Positions 7,814-16,027 of a stretch of DNA of 64,000 bases are shown here, piece by piece; the first letter of the stretch is position 1; each line of letters opens with the position of its first letter. The translations under genes and the position numbers were made by a program. Origin of the DNA: Streptomyces sp. NBC_00670 (lineage in GTDB: Bacteria > Actinomycetota > Actinomycetes > Streptomycetales > Streptomycetaceae). The notes beneath the pieces are model-generated. The model worked only from the letters and a program-made list of their open reading frames with translations. It had not been told where the DNA came from and made no database searches. The stretch is from positions 3,792,501-3,856,500 of the forward strand of contig NZ_CP109017.1 of assembly GCF_036226765.1 (NCBI RefSeq), read 5' to 3'.

Positions 7814-9135
7814 TTGGGGATCCTCACCTTCATGCCCTCGTGCACGTCGGGCCCGCTGACCTCGACCCGCCCCCCGGCGAACAGCCCGGTCTTGACGGCG
7901 ACGAACCGCCCGGCCCCGGAGCCGCCCTCCTTCGTGCCCTCTTCCGTCCCGTCGTCGGCGAGTTCGAGCCCGTAGCCGCCCTCGGCGAGCGCGGTGAGCG
8001 CGGCGACGGGGACGGCCAGCACGTTCTTGCGCTGCTTCTCCGTGTGCCGGACGGTGACCGGGCCGCTCTGCAGCCGGCCCAGGGCGTCCTGGTCGTCGAA
8101 CGTGATGACGACGGAGACGGTGGCGGCCCTGCCCCCACCGCTCGAACCCCCGTCCGAGCCGCCGCTCGTGGACCCTCCGTCGTCCCCCTCGCCGCCGCCG
8201 GACGACGAGGAGGCTGCCGAGCCGAGGCTGGCGACGGTGCCGGTGACCGTGTGCCCGTCGGGCAGCTCGACGGAGACCTCGCTGCCGCGCCGGGCCCAGT
8301 CGGTGTCGTTGGCGGGGGCGCTGACGGTGACCATGCGGGAGGTGCTGGTGTAGCTGACGGGGTTGCCGGAGGCGGCGTCCCCGACCCGGGCGCTGGTCCC
8401 GGAGATACGGACGGGCCCGGGCGCGTACACGACGTCACCGGCGTCGACGCGGCCGGTCCCCGGCAGCCCCAGATCCTTCTGCCAGCGCTTGACGGCGTTG
8501 GCGGTGAGCGTGGTGTACGACTCGTCGACGGTGAACCCGGAGTACCCGAGCGCACTGAGGTTCGACTCGAACTGCTTGACGTCCATGCCGTGCAGGGGGG
8601 CGGGATCGGCGGCCGGGGCGGCGGGGGCGGAAGGGGAAGCGGCCGGGGAGGCGGCCGAGGAGGCCTTGGCACCGTTGGCCGGGGCGGATGTGTCTTCGTT
8701 ACTGGCGGTCGGCTGCCGCACCCCCAGCTCCCGGTACATCGGCAGACTGCCGTACAGCAGCACCACCGGCCGGTCGTTCACGCGCAGCACCTGCTGCCCC
8801 CGCCGTACGGTCTTCCCGGTGGCCGGCAGCCAGGTCACCGTGCCCTCGGCCTTGACCGGGAAGGGCACTTGGGGCCCGTGGCCGAGCTGTCCGTCGATCT
8901 CGGTGCGGTCGGTGAGGGTGGCGCGGGTGACCGCGACGACCTGACTGCTGCGCCCGGGCGCGGCGGCGTCGTCGTCCGGGCCGCCGCCCCCGCCGAGCCC
9001 GAGCGCGCCGACGACACTGACGACGGCGACGACGAGCACGCCGGCACCGATCAGCAGGGGCTTGCGCCGCCGGGGCGGAACGTCGTACGCACCGCCCCCG
9101 GCGTCGACGTCGCCGTCCTTCGTGAGCTGCTCCAT
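7810..9135 (-). CDS. Membrane-anchored efflux adaptor with peptidoglycan-binding domain
   Basis: Translation starts at the ATG at 9135 (MEQLTKDGDV), 13 bases after the stop of the lipoprotein gene, and gives 441 residues. An RRRK-flanked membrane helix (about 26-46) is followed by an HlyD/MacA-like beta-barrel and lipoyl half (EIDGQLGHGPQVPFPVKAEGTVTWLPATGKTVRRGQ). A PG_binding_1 domain (MDVKQFESNLSALGYSG, about 184-240) comes next, then a second barrel region. A low-complexity Ser/Gly/Asp insert lies near 8130-8220. In Gram-positive bacteria this architecture forms the extracytoplasmic part of MacAB-like exporters and may tether the complex to the wall. Confidence 0.87.
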   Translation of the reverse strand: MEQLTKDGDVDAGGGAYDVPPRRRKPLLIGAGVLVVAVVSVVGALGLGGGGGPDDDAAAPGRSSQVVAVTRATLTDRTEIDGQLGHGPQVPFPVKAEGTVTWLPATGKTVRRGQQVLRVNDRPVVLLYGSLPMYRELGVRQPTASNEDTSAPANGAKASSAASPAASPSAPAAPAADPAPLHGMDVKQFESNLSALGYSGFTVDESYTTLTANAVKRWQKDLGLPGTGRVDAGDVVYAPGPVRISGTSARVGDAASGNPVSYTSTSRMVTVSAPANDTDWARRGSEVSVELPDGHTVTGTVASLGSAASSSSGGGEGDDGGSTSGGSDGGSSGGGRAATVSVVITFDDQDALGRLQSGPVTVRHTEKQRKNVLAVPVAALTALAEGGYGLELADDGTEEGTKEGGSGAGRFVAVKTGLFAGGRVEVSGPDVHEGMKVRIPK

Positions 9136-9148
9136 GACCCCCGCCCCG

Positions 9149-9712
9149 TCAGCCCTGAGCGGAGGGGGCGTCGGCCGGGACGCCGATGACCGAGGCGCAC
9201 GCGCGGGTGGCGCGCTTGGCCCCGGCGGAGGTCGAGTCCCAGGTGACGTCACGGAAGTGGCCGCTGTCGTCGGTGTCGGGGAAGTCGGGGGCGCCGTGCT
9301 CCTGCATGCAGGTGGCGTACTCCTCGTTCTTGCGGATCTCGTCCTTGGACAGCTCGGGCTGCTGCGCCTTCTCGACGCTGTCCGGGACGGGCACGCTGAG
9401 GTCGGCGCACTTTTCCTGCGCCTTGAGCGCCTTGGGGTCGCGCTTCCACTTGGACTGGTCGCCGAGGTCGACCTTGCCGTGGGCGTCGGGGTCGGGCGCG
9501 TCGAGCCCGGCCTCGCGCAGGCAGTCGACCCACTTGCGCTGGGCGTCGACGTAGTCGGCGAGCTCGCTGGAGGAGTCCTTGGAGGCCCCGGCGGAGGTCT
9601 TGCCGCCTCCGGCCGAGGCGACCTCCCCGTCACCCCCGCCACCCCCACCGCACCCGGCGACGACCACGACCGCCACCCCGGCCGCCCACACCCCGAACCA
9701 CCGCGCACCCAT
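9149..9712 (-). CDS. Putative lipoprotein, first gene of the export operon
   Basis: I take the ATG at 9712 (MGARWFGVW), giving 187 residues. An in-frame GTG at 9718 has the better-spaced GGAGG and is equally possible. Either start gives a signal peptide with lipobox VAGC and lipidated C21, so the protein is exported and anchored outside the membrane. The mature part has a Gly/Ser linker followed by a charged helical region with paired cysteines (WVDCLREAGLD, EKCADLS, YATCMQEHGAPDFP). The recurring CMQEHG-type motif is seen in many Streptomyces lipoproteins of unknown role. It probably supplies or senses substrate for the exporter encoded downstream. Confidence 0.82.
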   Translation of the reverse strand: MGARWFGVWAAGVAVVVVAGCGGGGGGDGEVASAGGGKTSAGASKDSSSELADYVDAQRKWVDCLREAGLDAPDPDAHGKVDLGDQSKWKRDPKALKAQEKCADLSVPVPDSVEKAQQPELSKDEIRKNEEYATCMQEHGAPDFPDTDDSGHFRDVTWDSTSAGAKRATRACASVIGVPADAPSAQG

Positions 9713-9858
9713 CCCCACGACCCCCTCCGCACCGTCACGACCGTCACGGCCTGTCCCGGCCGACCGGCGACGAAGGTAGAACGCGACCCATGAAGAACCC
9801 ATGAAGAACCCATCAAGAACCGTCGCGGGCCCGGGTCTTCGCCGTGCCGGTACGGCGC

Positions 9859-11313
9859 TCACCCCCGCCAGGCGTCGACCACGTCCCGCGCTCCCCACAC
9901 CAGCCCGACCGCGTCGTCACCGGTCACCGCATCCGCCGTGCCGGTGAGCGACACGACGGCGAGGCGCGCGGCCCCCGGCTCGAAACCGGGGATCTCGACG
10001 GCACCCTGAGCGAGCGCGGCCAGGTCGTGCCGGTCGAAGGGCGAGCCGAGCCACTTCACGGACCCGGCGAAGAAGACGGTGCCGGCGACCGGCGCGCGGT
10101 CGGCACCGACGAGGTCGATCTCGGGGGAGAACCGGCGGTTCCACCAGCCGCCGACCGCCTCGGCGTCGGGCCAGGGGAAGTCGTCGTCGACGGCCGCCAG
10201 TTCGAGCGCCTCGCGGACGAGCGGCTCGACGGCCCGCCCGCGCCAGGCCGCCCACCGCCGCTCGACCACGCGGTACGCGGCCTCGGGGCGGCCCCGCCGG
10301 GACAGCGCCTGCGCGGAGCGGAGCGCGGCGAGGTAGAGGCGCAAGTTGCTGTCGGCCACCCGGTAGAGGGCGGGTTTGCCGGGGCTGGTGGACAGGGGCG
10401 CGTCCGAGGCGAGCACCTGCTTCTCGTCGGTGAGCCGCCGCAGCAGAGGGGACAGTATTCCGGAGGGCAGCGCACCGCTCCGGCTGCCGGCGGTGGCGGC
10501 GATGTTGGCATGCGTACGGTCGCCGCTGCCCACCGCCTCCAAGACCCGGCGGGCCTGGTCCGGTGCCGGGAACTCGGCCATGAGGGCGGCTTCGGGGACG
10601 CCGAAGAGCGGAGACGCGGGGTCGGCGCACTCGGCTCGGACGAAGTCGAGGGCGGGGGTGGCGTGCGTCCAGGCGCGCAGGATGCCGGGCAGCCCTCCGG
10701 ACACCAAGTGCGCGTCGACGGCGTCCGCCGCGTCCAGGCCGAGAGCGTCGCCCGTCTCGGCCACGTTGAGCGGGCCGAGGACCATGCTGTCGGCCCGGCC
10801 GTAGAAAGGCCGGTCGTACGCGGTGAACCGCTCCATCATGTGCAGGTCGCTGCCGAGCAGCAGCAGGAGCACGGGGCGGCCGGCGAGCAGCCGGTCCCAG
10901 GCCGTCTGCAGCGCCCCGTCGAACACGGGGTCCTGCTCGGCGAGCCACGGCAGTTCGTCGAGGACGACGACGCAAGGGGAGTCCGGCAGTACGGCGGCCA
11001 GAAGGCGGAAGGCGTCGGACCAACTCGAGGGCGCGCGCGCCGGCAACAGCTCGGGATCGACGGCGAGCGAGGACTCCTCCAGCTCGGTGAGGAAGTCGGA
11101 GATCCCCTCCACGGACGAGGCGCCCTTGGTCGCGGTGAAGAACACGTACGGCCGCCCGGCCCGGTCGCAGAACTCCTGCACGAGGCGTGACTTCCCCACC
11201 TGCCGCCGTCCTCTTACGGCGACGGCGGTGCCGGCGCCGGTGGCGGTGACCCGGTCGAGCCGCTTGCGCAGGGCCGCCAGCTCGGTCCGGCGACCTACGA
11301 AGGGGGTGGCCAT
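9859..11313 (-). CDS. STAND-like ATPase with C-terminal nuclease-like (DUF234-type) domain
   Basis: The 484-residue protein begins FVGRRTELAAL, as archaeal-type ATPases (ATPase_2 family) do. Walker A is GRRQVGKSR (35-43) and Walker B is CVVVLDELPW with D119-E120. A winged-helix region (about 260-330) is followed by a C-terminal domain containing EIDLVGAD and a later KW motif. That pattern fits the DUF234/PD-(D/E)XK-like domains found in this family, but catalysis is not certain. GGAG seven bases before the ATG supports the start. It is divergent from the hydrolase gene, and the intervening DNA holds the tandem operator at 11339-11368. The family often occurs as isolated accessory genes of unknown function. 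Confidence 0.8.
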   Translation of the reverse strand: MATPFVGRRTELAALRKRLDRVTATGAGTAVAVRGRRQVGKSRLVQEFCDRAGRPYVFFTATKGASSVEGISDFLTELEESSLAVDPELLPARAPSSWSDAFRLLAAVLPDSPCVVVLDELPWLAEQDPVFDGALQTAWDRLLAGRPVLLLLLGSDLHMMERFTAYDRPFYGRADSMVLGPLNVAETGDALGLDAADAVDAHLVSGGLPGILRAWTHATPALDFVRAECADPASPLFGVPEAALMAEFPAPDQARRVLEAVGSGDRTHANIAATAGSRSGALPSGILSPLLRRLTDEKQVLASDAPLSTSPGKPALYRVADSNLRLYLAALRSAQALSRRGRPEAAYRVVERRWAAWRGRAVEPLVREALELAAVDDDFPWPDAEAVGGWWNRRFSPEIDLVGADRAPVAGTVFFAGSVKWLGSPFDRHDLAALAQGAVEIPGFEPGAARLAVVSLTGTADAVTGDDAVGLVWGARDVVDAWRG

Positions 11314-11338
11314 GGCGTGCTCCAGTGGATGGCGGTAG

Positions 11339-11368
11339 GTAGATGGAATCTACGTAGATCTAATCTAC
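11339..11368. promoter_or_regulatory. Two abutting 15-base inverted repeats, likely operator
   Basis: The element GTAGAT-N3-ATCTAC occurs twice with no gap (11339-11353 and 11354-11368), so the junction also forms the palindrome ATCTACGTAGAT. It starts 26 bases upstream of the ATPase start codon and lies about 90 bases upstream of the hydrolase start. The block is A+T-rich in a very GC-rich background. That placement fits an operator overlapping one or both divergent promoters. Confidence 0.75.
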
Positions 11369-11459
11369 CCAGATGCCCCACGGCGTGCAGTGCCGATCTT
11401 TCCCCCACTCCTCCACCCAACCGATACCGTGTCGCCGGCCGACGCAGGGGAGACCACCC

Positions 11460-12302
11460 ATGAGATATGCCGACTGGATCGCCGGTGGCGGGCAGGTGGA
11501 GGTGAACGGGTACTGCCTGTTCGTCCGGCAGGACGGTGCCGGGCGCCCGGTGACGTTGCTGCACGGCTTTCCCACGTCGTCCCACGACTGGGCGGCGACC
11601 GTGCCGCACCTGGTGGCGGCCGGGTGCCGGGTCACCACGCTCGACCTGCTCGGCTTCGGGCAGAGTGCGAAGCCGCGCCGCCACCGGTACTCGATCCACG
11701 AACAGGCCGACCTGGTGGAAGCCCTGTGGGACCACCTGGAGATCGACGCGACCATGCTGGTCGCCCACGACTACGGGGTCTCGGTCGCCCAGGAACTGCT
11801 GGCCCGCGACTCCGGCCGTATCACCCGCACCGCCCTGCTGAACGGCGGCCTCTACCCCGACCTGCACCGCCCGGTCCCGTTGCAGCGACTGCTGCACAGC
11901 CGCGTCGGTCCGCTCCTGGCCCGCCTCACCGACGAGAAGAGATTCACCGCCGGTCTGCGCGGCGTCCTGTCCAGGCCCGTGCCGGACGAGGTGCTGCACG
12001 ACATGTGGACGTCCGTGGCCCACGAGAACGGTCAGCGCCTGGCCCCGCGCCTGCTCCGCTACATGGACGACCGCTGGACCCACTCCGCCCGCTGGATCAC
12101 CTCACTCGAACAGTACGAGGGCCCGCTCCTGTTCGTATGGGGCCCCGACGACCCGGTGAGCGGCGCCCACGTCCTCCCCCGCCTCCGTGAACGCCGCCCC
12201 CACGCCACGTTCACGGTGCCCCCGGGCACCGGCCACTACCCGCAGATCGAGGCACCGCAGGAGACGGCCGGGGCCCTGGCCGCGTTCCTCGCGGCGCCCT
12301 GA
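11460..12302 (+). CDS. Alpha/beta hydrolase, epoxide hydrolase/haloalkane dehalogenase-like
   Basis: The start is the ATG at 11460, preceded by AGGGGAGA; the product has 280 residues. The oxyanion-hole motif is HGFP (35-38). The nucleophile elbow reads AHDYG, with an aspartate (D104) instead of serine, as in epoxide hydrolases and haloalkane dehalogenases. The acid is in FVWGPDDPV and the general base is H259 (GHYPQIEAP). It is therefore a cytoplasmic hydrolase using an alkyl-enzyme ester intermediate; the substrate is unknown. It is divergent from the ATPase gene and converges on the nuclease gene 19 bases away. Confidence 0.85.
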   Translation: MRYADWIAGGGQVEVNGYCLFVRQDGAGRPVTLLHGFPTSSHDWAATVPHLVAAGCRVTTLDLLGFGQSAKPRRHRYSIHEQADLVEALWDHLEIDATMLVAHDYGVSVAQELLARDSGRITRTALLNGGLYPDLHRPVPLQRLLHSRVGPLLARLTDEKRFTAGLRGVLSRPVPDEVLHDMWTSVAHENGQRLAPRLLRYMDDRWTHSARWITSLEQYEGPLLFVWGPDDPVSGAHVLPRLRERRPHATFTVPPGTGHYPQIEAPQETAGALAAFLAAP

Positions 12303-12321
12303 CCCGCCCCGCGTCCGCCCC

Positions 12322-13215
12322 TCAGGCGTCTGCGGACGCCTCCTCGTCGAACAACTCCTCCGCACGTTCCACCGTGCCGGCGCGGTCCAGCCAGTCGCTC
12401 ACCAGCGCGAGGTCGGTGCAACCGAGGATGCGTTCCCGGGCGGTATCTGACACCGGAATCCCCCGTACCTCCAGGACCCGTAGGACCCCCTTGGCCTCGC
12501 CCCGCGCCTCACCCTCCAGGAACGTCTCCTCGAAGAGTGTTCCCCTGCCGGGGAAGTAAGTGCCGACCATCTTTTGCAGACCTTTCCATGTCGTGCGGGC
12601 CGGAGTGTCCTCCAGGCCCACTTCCACGAACTCGCACCAGTACTTCGCCGTGGCCGCGTCGAACGACCGCATTCCGTGGGCCAGCGTGTTCAGTATGGCG
12701 CCGATTTTCCCGCTTTCGCTGTGCACGATGGCGGAGACCGTCGCCAGCGCCGGTTCCCGGGCGACCATCGACTCGTCCGTGATCTCGGGGACGTTGTCCG
12801 GACCGAGCACGAACGGCCGTGTGACCTGAGTCGACCACGGACCGACTCGGCACTCGAAGGGCCCTGCCGCCCACTTCGCCGTCGACCTGCTCCGGCAGAC
12901 CGTGACGAGCAGCACCGGCACGCCGAACTTCGCGTACAGGTATGCGACGTAGTAGGCCCAGTTCATCTGTTTGTCCGGAGACCTCTTCGTCTGGGCCTCG
13001 ACGGCGATGAGGAAGCCGTCCCCCTCGGAAGGGTCGACCTTCAGCACGGTGTCCACCCGGCGCTCCAGGGGGCGGATCTCCGTGACATCCGGCGTGAGCG
13101 CGTTGATCAGGGCCTTCGCCGGTGGCGGCAGCCCCAGCGCCTCGAAGACGGGGGCGAGGACTTCCGGATGCTCCTGAAAGATCCGGTGAGAGACCTCATG
13201 TGTCGATGTGACCAT
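12322..13215 (-). CDS. Rpn-like PD-(D/E)XK nuclease family protein
   Basis: The 297-residue product has the hallmark core of Rpn/YhgA-like PD-(D/E)XK proteins. D55 lies in RRVDTVLKV, followed by the E73-A-Q75-T-K77 motif in GFLIAVEAQTKR. A helical middle and a C-terminal tail with alternating Glu, Gly and Ala (FLEGEARGEAKG) then lead into a short helical ending. Related proteins are recombination-promoting nucleases in Escherichia coli; in Streptomyces they are multicopy and uncharacterised. All predicted catalytic residues are present, so an active DNase is likely. It lies immediately next to the low-GC insert. Confidence 0.75.
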   Translation of the reverse strand: MVTSTHEVSHRIFQEHPEVLAPVFEALGLPPPAKALINALTPDVTEIRPLERRVDTVLKVDPSEGDGFLIAVEAQTKRSPDKQMNWAYYVAYLYAKFGVPVLLVTVCRSRSTAKWAAGPFECRVGPWSTQVTRPFVLGPDNVPEITDESMVAREPALATVSAIVHSESGKIGAILNTLAHGMRSFDAATAKYWCEFVEVGLEDTPARTTWKGLQKMVGTYFPGRGTLFEETFLEGEARGEAKGVLRVLEVRGIPVSDTARERILGCTDLALVSDWLDRAGTVERAEELFDEEASADA

Positions 13216-15964
13216 GTGTGCAACCTAGGTGGATCAACGTGTGCGCCGCCCGGGTGAACGGCGACGTTCACCCGTTCGGGGTGCGAGTGGGAGTTCAGGC
13301 GACGATCGGGGTGCCGGTGGTCAGTTCGGCCCAGACCCCTGACGAGGCCTCTCAACTCGCCGCAATGGCGCGAGTGAAGTCCCTGCGCACAACTCGCTGC
13401 CTGAGCCCGGACCTAGCTGACCTCAGTGGTCGCCTGTGGTGCGAGCCAAAAATTCTTGTGGCATCGGAGGCGGGACAGGCACAGGACTTGGTTGTCGCGC
13501 AGAAGGATGGTGTCTACCACTGCTCAATACCCGCCACGACTTTGGCGAGGATGTCAGCCACACGATTTACGCCCCCGACGTCCAGTGTGACGTCGTTCAC
13601 ATTGAAATAGACTTGATAGGCACCCTTGTTGCCGGCATGCCGCTGGACTCCGGGCAGTTTGGCGACGACTCTGTCCAGGCGCATGTTTATGGAGTCACGA
13701 GCCGACCGCCCCGATTTCAGGGAAGGTACCGGAATCTTGTCGGTGACAGCACATTCGAGTTCTAGGGATGCCATACCCTTGCTGTTGATGTTTCTGATTC
13801 GAGCCACTATCTCCACTTGGCCGGATCGGCTGTTCATCCGACATTCACCCTCGGTTGCCGAGTAGTTGTTGAGCCCGGCGTACAGCTGGCCGATGCGGCG
13901 GCAGAGATCTTCTTCGGTTATTTTGTCCGTTCCACTGGCGACCTGAATTACGGATTCTGCGCGACGCAGTTCACTTACGAAGTCCACGACAGTTTGCGGC
14001 CGTTCGCTCGGCTGCTTAGAAGTGGAGCTTCGGTAGAGGTCGATGAGGGCTTTGGCGGCACGGTCATCGATCCAACTGCCAAGGTCGTGAGTGAGAATCT
14101 CCAGATTCTTGGCGAAGTTCTCGCCGCTGGGGTCTCTTCCTGTGATCACGAAGAACATCAACTGGGCGAGGCTGAAGACGTCCACAGTTTCGCTGCGGGC
14201 CGTCCTCGCGTTGGGTTCGAACAATTGCTCAGGAGCGGCATAGTTGATAACGCCACCAACGCCAATGTTTGTCGTGACCGTGCGGTTTGTCTCGTGGTAC
14301 GCGAGGTCGAAGTCGGTCAGGTAAGGCGCTAGGCGGCCACTGTCGTCATAGTCGGCGATAATGTTTTCTGGCTTTATGTCTCGGTGCCTGACCGATTGAG
14401 AATGAGCGTGCTGCACGGTCTCGCAGACGTCGATCATCAATTGGAGGACGGCCTCGGGATCCGTGCGATCAATATAAGCCTTTCTCAGATTGTCTCCGGG
14501 GATTGAGTCCATCAGGAACCCGTAAGGTGCAGCCAGCATTTCATGCACCCTCACGATGTAAGGGTGCTTCAGCTTCCGCATGTTATAGTATCCGTTTGCG
14601 AAACGCCGAACTTTCACCTCGTCGTCGAGTTCGTTGCCATGGAAAACCTTCATGGCATAGCGTCTGCCGTCCTCTCCCTCCAACTCCCACACGTGCCCGT
14701 ATCCGCCATGCCCCAGGTGTCTTAGAACGCGGCCGAACCGGGTCTCCTCGCCGACGCTGATGTCAGCGAGATTTTTCCTGAATTCGCGCACCCGGGCGAC
14801 CAGGTTTGACCAGTCTGTGTTGCGTCGTAGATCCGGGAGGGCCTTCTCGGTCTCATCGAACCAGTGGACCACCCGCTCCAGTTCGACGGAACACTTCCTG
14901 GAACCTTGCTGGAGGCGGACGTTTCGTTCGGACAGTTCGGACAGTTGAAGGTAGTGGTATTGGTCGACGAGATGGTGCGCTTTGGCGAGATTCTGGGATA
15001 GTTCACTTCTGTCGATAGGCGGTCCTTCCCGCTTGGGGAATCCTGTGCCAAGCACCACAGTCCCCGCGATGTCGCCCTTGAAGACTGGGGTCTGTGAGTC
15101 CGAAGAGAGGGCTGCGGTGATGTACTCGTAGATGCCTAGTAGTGTGACATCGCCGTTCCAGTTGACCGCGTCTCCGAGCATCGCACTGGTCAGAGCGTCG
15201 GTAAAAATACCGCGGCCGCGTCTTTCCTGTGCCCCTTCTTCGGGGCGGCAGGCTGCGAGGATGCAGCGACTCTCATTCACCGCCGGGACTTCTCGCTCGA
15301 TGTCTCCGGCCTGTAGTGGCCTACTGTTCGACCAGTTGTATGCGGAACCAGCGTGGCAACAGTCGAGGATAGTAACCACATGGTCAAAATTGCCGCTGGC
15401 CGATTCCATGATCTGTGCCAGATGGCTGAGTGAGATACCCGGGTCGAACCTTTCAGCGTCGTGTGTGACGAGGTTTCCCGCTTGCCCGAGGACTTGTCCA
15501 TGTCCGGCGAAATAGAATAGGAGAGTACCGCCTTCCTGCTCGCCATAGGCCAACTCGTGCAGGTGCCGCAGAACGTTGCTGCGAGTGGCGCGACCGTTGA
15601 GTAAAAGCTTACTGTCGAAGTCGTACTGTTCCAGAGTAAGGCAGTCTGCGATGTCCTTGGCATCGTTTACGCAGCCGAACAACGGTGCGTTGGGATAACT
15701 GTCGATACCTACGATCACGGCCTTGTTCACTTGGCTCCCCCAGGCGTGTAGTGGAAGGCACGGTCCGCTGATCTGTGGCAGGACACTGTAGCGCGGTCAA
15801 GGCTTTGCGGTAGAGGCGCGTACGCAGAAAATCGCGTGACTCATCGAACCTGGTGAGACACGACGATGGGTGCCACGAGTCTGCTCGATAGCGATCACGA
15901 GGTGAGGAAGCCTCTCCCGCAACCACCAGGCAGGAGCGCTTGCTATGGCTTTGCGTGGACGCGA
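13216..15964. other. A+T-richer insert carrying the caspase-kinase gene
   Basis: Base composition drops clearly in this interval compared with both sides. For example, I count 29 G+C in the 60 bases 14581-14640, against well over 40 in typical neighbouring lines. The interval contains one real gene (13514-15730). The 298 bases at 13216-13513 and the 234 bases at 15731-15964 hold no convincing gene. I found no integrase, transposase, tRNA or clear terminal repeats, so acquisition is inferred from composition alone. Confidence 0.65.
13514..15730 (-). CDS. Caspase-like protease fused to a Ser/Thr protein kinase
   Basis: The 738-residue product starts at a GTG with GGGGGAG five bases upstream. 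Residues 1 to about 230 form a caspase/metacaspase-type (C14) domain with H77 (FYFAGHGQ) and C125 (ILDCCHAGS). After a helical linker (about 240-330), a protein kinase domain follows. It has glycine loop GHGGYGHVWEL (340-350), K361 (AMKVF), catalytic loop HRDIKPEN (449-456), DFD (473-475) in place of DFG, and APE (499-501). About 140 C-terminal residues form a domain I do not recognise. Codon 43 is a TTA, the bldA-dependent leucine codon, and codon usage is unlike the neighbours. No signal peptide or membrane helix is seen, so it is cytoplasmic. A stress- or phage-triggered protease or cell-death role is inference. Confidence 0.88.
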   Translation of the reverse strand: MNKAVIVGIDSYPNAPLFGCVNDAKDIADCLTLEQYDFDSKLLLNGRATRSNVLRHLHELAYGEQEGGTLLFYFAGHGQVLGQAGNLVTHDAERFDPGISLSHLAQIMESASGNFDHVVTILDCCHAGSAYNWSNSRPLQAGDIEREVPAVNESRCILAACRPEEGAQERRGRGIFTDALTSAMLGDAVNWNGDVTLLGIYEYITAALSSDSQTPVFKGDIAGTVVLGTGFPKREGPPIDRSELSQNLAKAHHLVDQYHYLQLSELSERNVRLQQGSRKCSVELERVVHWFDETEKALPDLRRNTDWSNLVARVREFRKNLADISVGEETRFGRVLRHLGHGGYGHVWELEGEDGRRYAMKVFHGNELDDEVKVRRFANGYYNMRKLKHPYIVRVHEMLAAPYGFLMDSIPGDNLRKAYIDRTDPEAVLQLMIDVCETVQHAHSQSVRHRDIKPENIIADYDDSGRLAPYLTDFDLAYHETNRTVTTNIGVGGVINYAAPEQLFEPNARTARSETVDVFSLAQLMFFVITGRDPSGENFAKNLEILTHDLGSWIDDRAAKALIDLYRSSTSKQPSERPQTVVDFVSELRRAESVIQVASGTDKITEEDLCRRIGQLYAGLNNYSATEGECRMNSRSGQVEIVARIRNINSKGMASLELECAVTDKIPVPSLKSGRSARDSINMRLDRVVAKLPGVQRHAGNKGAYQVYFNVNDVTLDVGGVNRVADILAKVVAGIEQW

Positions 15965-15996
15965 AGGAGGGCCTGGGAACTGTCCCAGGCCCTCCT
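15965..15996 (-). terminator. metG terminator hairpin
   Basis: A perfect 14-base stem (AGGAGGGCCTGGGA with its complement) closes a four-base ACTG loop, 31 bases beyond the metG stop codon in the direction of transcription. It marks the end of the resident metG unit and the beginning of the A+T-richer insert. Confidence 0.85.
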
Positions 15997-16027
15997 CAAG
16001 GTGATGGCTGGCAAGGCTCGCCCGGTT

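Noticed and set aside
13216..13513. Small plus-strand frame starting near 13218 that continues into the caspase-kinase gene region
   Set aside because: It overlaps the end of the minus-strand caspase-kinase gene, has no ribosome site, and its composition does not fit a gene.
13216..15964. Insertion sequence or integrative element explanation for the A+T-rich insert
   Set aside because: No transposase, integrase, terminal inverted repeats or tRNA attachment site could be found, so no mobile-element call is made.
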